Assembly: GCA_965234335.1 (NCBI GenBank)
Contig: OZ248435.1
Location: forward strand, 62,001 to 126,000
Length of the DNA stretch: 64,000 bases
Direction: 5' to 3'
From: Leadbetterella lacustris
GTDB taxonomy: Bacteria > Bacteroidota > Bacteroidia > Cytophagales > Spirosomataceae
The translations under genes and the position numbers were made by a program. Below the pieces are notes generated by a model, which worked only from the letters and a program-made list of their open reading frames with translations, made no database searches and was not told where the DNA came from. The first letter of the stretch is position 1, and the number at the start of each line of letters is the position of its first letter. Shown here one piece after another: positions 1 to 7,400 of this stretch.

Positions 1-62
1 AGAATGAAGGAGAGTGTTACAAGTTATTGAAAAGAGGAGTCGATCTTCAAGATTTTTCTTGA
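1..62 (+). CDS. possible 3' end of a gene cut by the window edge
   Basis: Frame 3 is open from the left edge to a TGA at 60-62 and reads as a plausible protein tail (about 19 residues, ending KRGVDLQDFS). Nothing identifies the family. The call rests only on composition and on running off the edge, so it is weak. Confidence 0.22.
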   Translation, partial: NEGECYKLLKRGVDLQDFS

Positions 63-135
63 AAATAGTAAAAGCTGAAAATAAAATTTTTATGCAAAAG
101 TGTTCTAGTTAACAATGCTAGCTGCATAAGCTTAT

Positions 136-348
136 TTGATGGAAGAAATGGTAACAGAAGAATTCAAGGCCGATAAAAACTTGAAATATAGTGAAAAATT
201 AAAAAGACAAGGCCAATGCAATGTCCTCATTCCAAGATCTTTTATTGCCGATGTCTATAAAGCAGCTAAAAGACATAATGGTTTTGGATTTAGCCAAGGC
301 GAAGGGTCTCCTCTAAAAACACCCTATTGGTTTTTTCTAAAGTATTGA
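136..348 (+). CDS. small hypothetical protein, possibly a remnant
   Basis: An ATG-initiated 70-residue frame that I do not recognise. It is rich in Lys, Gly and aromatic residues and ends in PYWFFLKY. No signal peptide or membrane segment is visible. It lies in a stretch where other genes are decayed, so it may be a fragment. An alternative start is the second Met (residue 5). Confidence 0.25.
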   Translation: MMEEMVTEEFKADKNLKYSEKLKRQGQCNVLIPRSFIADVYKAAKRHNGFGFSQGEGSPLKTPYWFFLKY

Positions 349-396
349 AGTCTATCGTTTTTTTTGATAGTTTTCTCCACGCCTGATTTTTAAAGT

Positions 397-804
397 TTGT
401 TAAACATAGAAAAAGTATTTGTTCTAAAAATGGCAGCTGTTGCCAAAACCCGGTTTTGGCCTCTCAACAGGAATTCTTACCCTAAACAATTTGATTATGT
501 TTTGGATAATGGACAAACCATGTTCCTACAAACCGTGGAAAGATTTAGGGACATCTTCCTAACAGAAAACTTACCTATGCAAAAAACTGCTCATAGCATA
601 GCTTATGCTCGTTATAAAATTGGTCAAATATGCCAAGATGTTATAATGATAATTTTCCCGGCTGACCAAGTTGTTTTGAATGAAAAAGAATTAAAAGGTA
701 GAACTATAATAGTCAAGTACGTTTTATGTGTTTATCAAGTTTTTTCGGTTCTATTCTTTGGTAAGAGTTCAAATCGTTTTAATTTTAGGGTCACATTTAG
801 GTGA
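397..804 (+). CDS. hypothetical protein, possibly a remnant
   Basis: A 135-residue open frame that needs a TTG start; the first internal Met is at residue 12. The first two thirds read like a soluble protein (KTRFWPLNRNSYPKQFDYVL). The tail, with Val/Leu/Phe runs, reads like out-of-frame sequence, which suggests a truncated or frameshifted gene. I do not recognise the family. Confidence 0.25.
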   Translation: MLNIEKVFVLKMAAVAKTRFWPLNRNSYPKQFDYVLDNGQTMFLQTVERFRDIFLTENLPMQKTAHSIAYARYKIGQICQDVIMIIFPADQVVLNEKELKGRTIIVKYVLCVYQVFSVLFFGKSSNRFNFRVTFR

Positions 805-904
805 TAGAAACGCACAAATTTATAGGAAAAATTAATTTGGGGATGTATATTGCAACTGCCCTAATTTCCAGAAAGTTATCAATAAAAATACTAATAATCA
901 TAAA

Positions 905-1693
905 ATGCAAAATCAGAACATTCAAAAACTACTTCAGAACATTGAACCGTTTAGAAATGATGTTATTAATCACGAATTGTATCTAAACATCAAAGATATT
1001 GAAGACTTGAAAGTTTTTATGGAATTTCATGTTTTTGCCGTTTGGGATTTTATGTCGCTCCTCAAATCTTTGCAGAAAGAGCTAACTTGTACCACCATAC
1101 CATGGATGCCAAAAAGTACAGGCGAAATCAGATACTTTATTAATGAAGTGGTAATAGGTGAAGAGTCTGATTTGGATATTAACAATATCAGGAAAAGTCA
1201 CTTTGAAATGTACCTAGAAGCAATGCAGCAGTCAGAGGCAAACTCGGAATCTATTCAGGCTTTAATCGAAAACCTTCATTCTTTTGGAAGATTAGACCTT
1301 GCACTGAATGCCGCAAAAGCACCAAAATTTGTCCAAGATTTTGTGAAATACACCTTTGATGTAATTGAAAATAATAGCATACACGTGCAGGCTGGGATAT
1401 TTACATTTGGTAGAGAAGATTTAATACCAGATATGTTCTTGTCAATGATCAAAGATATGCCGAGTCAAATTTCTTCAAAAGTAACAATGTTCAAATACTA
1501 TTTAGAAAGGCATATTGAAATAGATGGAGACCACCACAAACATTTGGCTTATCAAATGACAGAAGAACTATGTGGTACCAACCCTGACAAATGGAAAGAA
1601 ATGGAAACGGAAGTCATAAAATCTTTGGTACAGCGGAAACAATTGTGGGATGGTATTCTGCAAGAAATAAAAATGAGAAAACAAACGCATTGA
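905..1693 (+). CDS. DUF3050 family protein (heme-oxygenase-like fold)
   Basis: 262 residues, full length for DUF3050, an all-helical family with a heme-oxygenase-like fold. The recognisable blocks are EFHVFAVWDFMSLL (residues 40-53), WMPKSTGEIRYFINEVV (67-83), the segment around residues 160-183, and a late helix with H203, D207, H210 and H211. Glu40/His42 and the Asp/His cluster at 207-211 are placed where heme-oxygenase-like diiron oxidases bind metal; I infer that possibility and cannot show it. The reaction is unknown. No signal peptide, so probably cytosolic. The gene stands alone; downstream to about 2.3 kb there is only repeat and decayed sequence. Confidence 0.85.
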   Translation: MQNQNIQKLLQNIEPFRNDVINHELYLNIKDIEDLKVFMEFHVFAVWDFMSLLKSLQKELTCTTIPWMPKSTGEIRYFINEVVIGEESDLDINNIRKSHFEMYLEAMQQSEANSESIQALIENLHSFGRLDLALNAAKAPKFVQDFVKYTFDVIENNSIHVQAGIFTFGREDLIPDMFLSMIKDMPSQISSKVTMFKYYLERHIEIDGDHHKHLAYQMTEELCGTNPDKWKEMETEVIKSLVQRKQLWDGILQEIKMRKQTH

Positions 1694-1987
1694 CTTCATG
1701 CTTTGCCAGAATGATAGAATTTTAAGATGAAAATTCGGGAATCAATTTCTCGATTTTTCTCACCCTAAACTTATGCCAATATAATTTTCAGTATATTCGA
1801 CGAGTCGGACATTGGCAATTGTTCTCAAACCAACAAAGTAATCATTGCAAAACAAATACATTAGGTCTGCTGAAGAACTCAGTTAGATGCAAAAAAAAAT
1901 GTTGGGAAGTTCAATTGTTGCAAAAGGCAGATAGCGAAGTCATTTACTAGCTGATTTTTTATCCAAAGCCCAATGAATACTGCTCTT
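1694..1987. other. non-coding stretch, nothing recognised
   Basis: The AT-rich spacer between the DUF3050 gene and the dispersed repeat. I see no ORF with coding character, no RNA gene and no clear hairpin terminator. Confidence 0.5.
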
Positions 1988-2215
1988 CGCCATGTTCCGC
2001 AGGCATGTCGAAGCTAGATAAATGAGGATTTTCAATCCTCATGCTTTTTCCTTGATTTTAGCTACCCTGCAAAGCGAAATATTTTTCCTTCGTACGTGTA
2101 AAAAACGTCCCGATAGCTATCAGGATTAGCCGCTTTTAGAGTAGTTTATTTTAGAAAGCAATAAATGTTTATATGGTGAATTGCATTTTGTTTTACTTCG
2201 GTTAAAGACCGAAAT
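1988..2215. repeat. dispersed repeat, copy A (~228 bp)
   Basis: This segment aligns along its whole length, with modest divergence and small indels, to 16657-16884 in the same orientation. Shared blocks include the 15-nt TCGAAGCTAGATAAA near the left end, AAAACGTCCCGATAG in the middle and GCATTTTGTTTTACTTC near the right end. The minus strand of both copies keeps a partly open frame (NPDxYRDVF), so the repeat may derive from a coding sequence. A hairpin (ATGAGGATT, 3-nt loop, AATCCTCAT) lies inside this copy only. Confidence 0.75.
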
Positions 2216-2317
2216 ACACAATCTCATTCAGGCATAAAAGAGTTGACAGAAAAAGGCGAAGTCTTTCTAATTCCAGCATTCAAAGAAGAATTAGCACAAC
2301 ATAAACCGCCAAGCTAA
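2198..2317 (+). pseudogene. 3' remnant of an unidentified gene
   Basis: The plus-strand frame emerging from the right end of the dispersed repeat reads as convincing protein (core GIKELTEKGEVFLIPAFK) and stops at TAA 2315-2317. It has no start codon and no matching upstream part, so only the 3' tail of a gene seems to remain. I do not recognise the family. A stem-loop overlaps its stop codon. Confidence 0.4.
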
Positions 2318-2326
2318 ATGCTTGGC
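2308..2326. terminator. stem-loop between convergent remnants
   Basis: GCCAAGC, loop TAAAT, GCTTGGC: a 7-bp perfect stem at the junction of the plus-strand remnant and the minus-strand toxin pseudogene. The T-tract is weak. Confidence 0.45.
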
Positions 2327-2336
2327 TGTTTCGCTA

Positions 2337-2634
2337 TTACACCCGCGGTCTTTTATTTGGATTACGCTTGTTATGAAATCAAGAAAGTACCCGAACTATG
2401 TTTTTGTCTTCTAGGATGGTAAAATACAGAGAATGCAGAAATCTTTTGAGTTTCAAGGCACGAACATTTTTATAACGAACTCTGAAAAACGGGTTTGTTG
2501 CCAATGGAGGTATAAGCATCTTTGAGAACGGTAATAAAATTTATAGGAGCATCTACGCTGTACAAAGCGTAATAATCAATGGCATTTTCAATTTCTTTTT
2601 GGGCTCGTGGTGAAACGATGATTTTATAAGCCAT
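2337..2634 (-). pseudogene. ParE/RelE-type toxin, inactivated
   Basis: From ATG 2634 the protein starts MAYKIIVSPRAQKEIENAID, a typical start of a Bacteroidota ParE/RelE-superfamily toxin. Near position 2490 the frame shifts by one base: the annotated frame ends in QSSL, while the next frame continues FRVRYKNVRALKLKRF, as the family expects. That frame then meets a TGA (in LS-stop-FHNKRNP) before a natural stop at 2337-2339. The total span fits a ~98-residue toxin with one indel plus one nonsense change. The start overlaps the antitoxin stop, the usual type II toxin-antitoxin arrangement. Confidence 0.8.
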
Positions 2635-2761
2635 ACTTTTTATTGAGTTGGTTGATAGACTCTTCGGCAGATAGATAAGTACTTTCATCTTCCTGTAAGC
2701 GTTCATCCAAAACGGCTTTCATATCAGTCGTAAGTTTAAAATCGCTGTCGTCTTCTTCCAC
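2624..2761 (-). CDS. antitoxin-like protein of a decayed ParE system
   Basis: The frame immediately upstream of and overlapping the toxin start by 11 nt ends ESTYLSAEESINQLNKKYGL, typical of Bacteroidota antitoxins paired with ParE toxins. The start is uncertain. GTG at 2761 gives 45 residues. In the same frame the protein would run further upstream to a TGA, while an ATG-AAA start just upstream is one base out of frame. That suggests a single-base insertion at the 5' end, so this gene may be broken too. Confidence 0.5.
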   Translation of the reverse strand: MEEDDSDFKLTTDMKAVLDERLQEDESTYLSAEESINQLNKKYGL

Positions 2762-2874
2762 AATAATTGTTATAGGCTTAGATTTAAAAGTAGTCTTTCA
2801 TAGCTTTACAGTCCAACTTCGAACCATAAATGTATAAATCGGTAATATTATTTTTATATTTAATAAACATTGTG

Positions 2875-2882
2875 TAACTTTG
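2875..2882 (+). promoter_or_regulatory. Bacteroidota-type -7 element (TAACTTTG)
   Basis: Matches TAnnTTTG, the -7 consensus of primary-sigma promoters in Bacteroidota. It faces the decayed adhesin copy at 3140, so it may be a relict promoter. No good -33 TTTG is visible at the expected distance. Apart from this I see nothing in 2762-3139. Confidence 0.4.
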
Positions 2883-3139
2883 TAGTTCTACATATTTACT
2901 AGTTTATTTAGTCAATTCATTAGTACTAGCTTTTACGGTGTTTTTCCGTTATTAATGCTCAGTTCATAAAAATTATTCACATTGAATCCCCAGCAACGAT
3001 TGACAGCAGTAGTTTGTTGAAATAAATCAATATTGTTTATTTTACTTATCAATTGTTGGAAATCGCAAATTTAATTACCCAATTCCACGAGGCTAAGTTA
3101 TTACAAACCTAAGAAAATACTTACTATAATATAGACAAT

Positions 3140-3465
3140 ATGTTTCAAAAATTAATGATAATAAACATAGGAATGATTTTGCAAAAAAAAATGTTTCCGA
3201 CACATTTTTTATTTCCTCTATCACTTTTTATTCCCTTCAATGAAGTACTTGGTCAAAATGTAAGTTGGTCATTTACATATTTAACAACTCAACAGTTAAA
3301 TACTAACAAGGCATAGCTATTCCGGTTCAATGTGGCTCACTTTGAACTGCAGTGGCTTAGCTTACTGTCGCAGTAATATCACAGGTCATATAACAAAAAA
3401 ACTTTCTATACTTCGTATGACAAGGATTGGCTTTTACCATTTTTGATGACGAATCGATGGGAGAG
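3140..3465 (+). pseudogene. decayed duplicate of the 5' end of the CHU_C adhesin gene
   Basis: ATG 3140 opens a frame whose protein parallels the start of the large T9SS protein at 4468. FNEVLGQNVSWSFT corresponds to VSEVVGQNVSLSFT at the signal-peptide cleavage region. The frame stops at TAG 3314. After about 70 unrelated bases the similarity resumes at about 3387 (KKLSILRMTRIGF versus KKLSTLGISRVSF in the intact gene) and fades near 3465. Only about the first 90 codons are represented. The rest (3466-3726) shows no coding sequence. Confidence 0.7.
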
Positions 3466-3726
3466 TTTCTAATTGCTATGAAACGTGAAGTATCGGAATA
3501 AACATTATTTTAAAAGATATGGAATTTACTGGTGTAAAACTATTTGCAGATTTTATCAGGTTGTAGGATTAATTAAGGAATATTCCTTGAAAATATCCTT
3601 GAAATACAAAATGAAATTTTAGCGAAAATAATTATATCACTCATTTTTCTTAAACCACGAACTTTAAAAAGCTACTTAATTTCCCCTCAAATTTGCTAGA
3701 AAACTTTAGTTAGTAACAATAAGAAT

Positions 3727-4317
3727 ATGACAAATTTTAATGAATTTATTGAGAAGCTCATCGAAACTTACCCAATTTCGGTTAAACAAAATGAAGAAAT
3801 TTCAAAAAGACTCATTTATCAAACCTTTAAAGCAAAACAACAACTACTTTATGAGGGTGACGTTTCAGATCGTATATTTTTTGTATTAGAAGGTTTAGTA
3901 AGAAGCTACTATTATGACGAAAGGCAGCATGAGCACAACACTTTGTTTGTAGCAGAAAGGGGCTTTATCTTTTCTGTGACTAGCTATGCAAATCAACAGG
4001 CATCGTTTGAATATATTGAAGCCCTTGAGAATACGAAAGTGTGTAGTTTAAAAAAAGAAGACATCGATTATTTTATAAGTCTATCGAGTAATCTTGCCTT
4101 AATATATGCCCGCATGTCGGAGCAATTCTTGAGGGTTTGTGATCATCGACACCGTACTTTGCAGCTCAAACCGGAAGAACGTTATAGAACATTCAAAATA
4201 GAATTTCCGAAACTCGAATCCCGGCTTAAAGTTGATCAATTGGCCTCATTTTTAGGAATTGGTCGCTCTACTTTGTTAGAACTTAAGAAAAATAGTCCAA
4301 AAATAGATTTAAAGTAG
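3727..4317 (+). CDS. Crp/Fnr family transcriptional regulator
   Basis: 196 residues: an N-terminal cyclic-nucleotide-binding-type beta barrel (about residues 20-125, with the family signature LLYEGDVSDRIFFVLEGLVR) and a short C-terminal helix-turn-helix (DQLASFLGIGRSTLLELKK). No iron-sulfur cysteine cluster, so not an Fnr-type oxygen sensor by sequence; the ligand is unknown. In most Bacteroidota homologues the recognition helix reads S-R-E/T-T-L-S-R-I-R-K; here it is RSTLLELKKN. It is transcribed toward the T9SS cassette 150 bp downstream and could regulate it (inference). Confidence 0.9.
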   Translation: MTNFNEFIEKLIETYPISVKQNEEISKRLIYQTFKAKQQLLYEGDVSDRIFFVLEGLVRSYYYDERQHEHNTLFVAERGFIFSVTSYANQQASFEYIEALENTKVCSLKKEDIDYFISLSSNLALIYARMSEQFLRVCDHRHRTLQLKPEERYRTFKIEFPKLESRLKVDQLASFLGIGRSTLLELKKNSPKIDLK

Positions 4318-4467
4318 TCCGAATGTGGACTCTTAGCTATTCTTATATTTATTTAATTTGTAGCATATCAGAGGATTGTCAAATGGTGAAAGTCTAATGA
4401 GAAATCTATTTTTTTTGAATTAACCATTTCCTCAAGAATAAAGCCCTAATAAACCAAATAAAACATT

Positions 4468-7400
4468 ATGTATTTATTTTACATCAGAAAGTATATTTCA
4501 AAAATTAAGAAAAATAAACAAAGTGCCGATTTTAAAAAACAATCTTTGTTTGTAGCATTAATTTTATTTTCACTTTCGTTTTTTACTCCCGTCAGTGAAG
4601 TGGTTGGCCAAAATGTTAGTTTGTCATTTACAAATGGATATTTAGGTACTCAAGGTTCGAATACTAATCAGGCAAATGGAATCAAAAAACTTTCCACGCT
4701 GGGCATATCAAGGGTTAGTTTTTCCCAACCTTATGATGGTAGATTTGGTCAGGGAAATGACCTTGGTGGAACAATCAGATTTTACTTAAACGATCTTACT
4801 GTAATTACTCTTACGGGTGCTTTAAACTGGAGAGAAACGATAACAGGCACTGTTGAGGTTTTAGGGTTTGTTTTCGATGCTGGACAAACGGCCACAATCA
4901 ATTATGGAACAGGTCAAACTTACACAATAAATGGTGGTTCAACAAGAAACGTCAGTTCAACCCTTGGATTGAGAACATACCGTTCTACATTGGTATTTAC
5001 GGATAACGAAAATAGAAGCGGTAATGCAGCCACTAGTGGTTTGCTAGATGCTTTAAATGCAGAGTTAGATAATACACCACAGCCTTCGGCTATTAGTTTA
5101 ACAAGTTCGAGTGTAACAGAAGGGGCGAACTTAGTTTATAATGTTACCTTAACAAGTATTACCACTACTGTACAAGCATATACATTTTCAACAGGAGGAA
5201 CAGCCACTTCAGGTTCTGACTATAATACGACTTACACTTTTTCAAACGGAGTTACAAATAATTTGGATGGGACTATAACCATACCTACTGGTGTAACTTC
5301 ATTTTCGGTAACAGTTACTACTATCGATGATGTAATTAATGAGTCATCTGAAACTTTGATTTTAAACATTGGAAGTAAGTCGGCAACTGGAAACATTTTA
5401 GACAACGATACTCCAACAATAACAACTAGCGGAACACCTAGTGCATTTACAACATGCTCTGGTACAGCGTCAGCTACTCAAAGTTTTACAGTGAGCGGAA
5501 GTAGTCTAACTACAAACATCACTATTTCAGCCCCAACAGGTTATGAAGTTTCCACTTTAGCTGCTAGTGGCTTTGCTTCATCTATAACATTAAATCAAAC
5601 GGGCGGTTCTGTTTCAAGCACAACAGTATATTTGAGGTTATCAGCATCTTCTAGTGGAACGCCTTCCGGGAATGTAACATTAACTTCTACAGGTGCAACA
5701 ACACAAAATATTGGTGTTTCTGGAACAGTAAATACAGCTGCATCAATAACAACCAATGTAACGAGTCCAAGTGCGGTTTGTGAAGGAGGTACTGCTCCGA
5801 GTTTAAGTATAGTAGCAGCTGGAACAGGCTTGAGTTATCAATGGTATAGCAATACAAGCAACAGCAGTAGTGGCGGAACTTCAATTGGTTCAGCAGGCTC
5901 AAGTACTTATACACCGAGTGTTGCAACAGCGGGCACATTTTATTATTATGTAGTTGTAACGGGTACTTGTTCAAATGTAACGAGTAATGTAGCTACTGTG
6001 ACTGTGAATGCAGCGACATCAATAACAAGTAATCCAGTTGATAGCACAGTAATAGCAACAAACAATGTAACATTCGGCGTAACGGCATCGGGTGTAGGCT
6101 TAAGTTATCAATGGTTAATAAGTAATGATAGCGGTACGACGTTTAATACTGTAAGCAATGGAGGTAAATATAGTGGAGCAACTACTTCGATATTAACAAT
6201 TACTGGCGTTGAAACAGCTTATAGTGGCTATCAGTATAAATGTGTAGTAACAGGCACCTGTTTAAGTGATACAAGTAATGCAGCCACTTTAACGGTAGTA
6301 ACTTTAGGAACCCCAACAATAACAACTAGCGGAACACCTAGTGCATTTACAACATGCTCAGGTACAGCGTCAGCTACTCAAAGTTTTACAGTGAGCGGAA
6401 GTAGTCTAACTACAAACATCACTATTTCAGCTCCAACAGGTTATGAAGTTTCCACTTTAGCTGCTAGTGGCTTTGCTTCATCTATAACATTAAATCAAAC
6501 GGGCGGTTCTGTTTCAAGCACAACAGTATATTTGAGGTTATCAGCATCTTCTAGTGGAACGCCTTCCGGGAATGTAACATTAACTTCTACAGGTGCAACA
6601 ACACAAAATATTGGTGTTTCTGGAACAGTAAATACAGCTGCATCAATAACAACCAATGTAACAAGTCCAAGTGCGGTTTGTGAAGGAGGTACTGCTCCGA
6701 GTTTAAGCATAGTAGCAGCTGGATCAGGCTTGAGTTATCAATGGTATAGCAATACAAGCAACAGCAGTAGTGGCGGAACTGCAATTGGTTCAGCAACCTC
6801 AAGTACTTATACACCGAGTGTTGCAACAGCGGGCACATTTTATTATTATGTAGTTGTAACGGGTACCTGTTCAAATGTAACGAGTAACGTAGCTACTGTC
6901 ATTGTGAATGAATTGCCTACCATTGTCTTGGGAGTTGTAAACACCTTAAATACGAGAGCTATAAGTTTTGATTTGCAATTTTCAGCAGCAACAGGAAATC
7001 CCAATCAATATTCTTTAGTAACCGTAGCACCAAATGTTATGGCAGGTTTCAGCCCCATAAACAATGCTTTATTAGGATCAAGTCCTATTGTCGTTCCTAT
7101 ACCTCCCAGTTCGGAAAATATTTATAGTTTCAATATTGTTTTTAAAAATACAATAACTGGTTGTGCCTCAAATCCGACGCCATTTGATGTTTTAGTTTTA
7201 AAGGAAAATTCTACTATCGAAGTTACAGGAGCAACAAGTTATTATTTCAATGGCTTAGGACAAGGTCCTTCAACGCACATTAAAACAGGTTCCGTAAGTT
7301 CTGTAAACTATTATTACAGTGGGGTAGGTGCTACAGTTTATTCATCTAGTTTAACTCCGCCAACAGCCATAGGCAACTACCAAGTATTCGCTATATTAGA

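Noticed and set aside
5687..6874. Minus-strand ORFs of 71-95 residues inside the adhesin gene
   Set aside because: They are duplicates of each other caused by the internal repeat and lie opposite a clearly coding frame.
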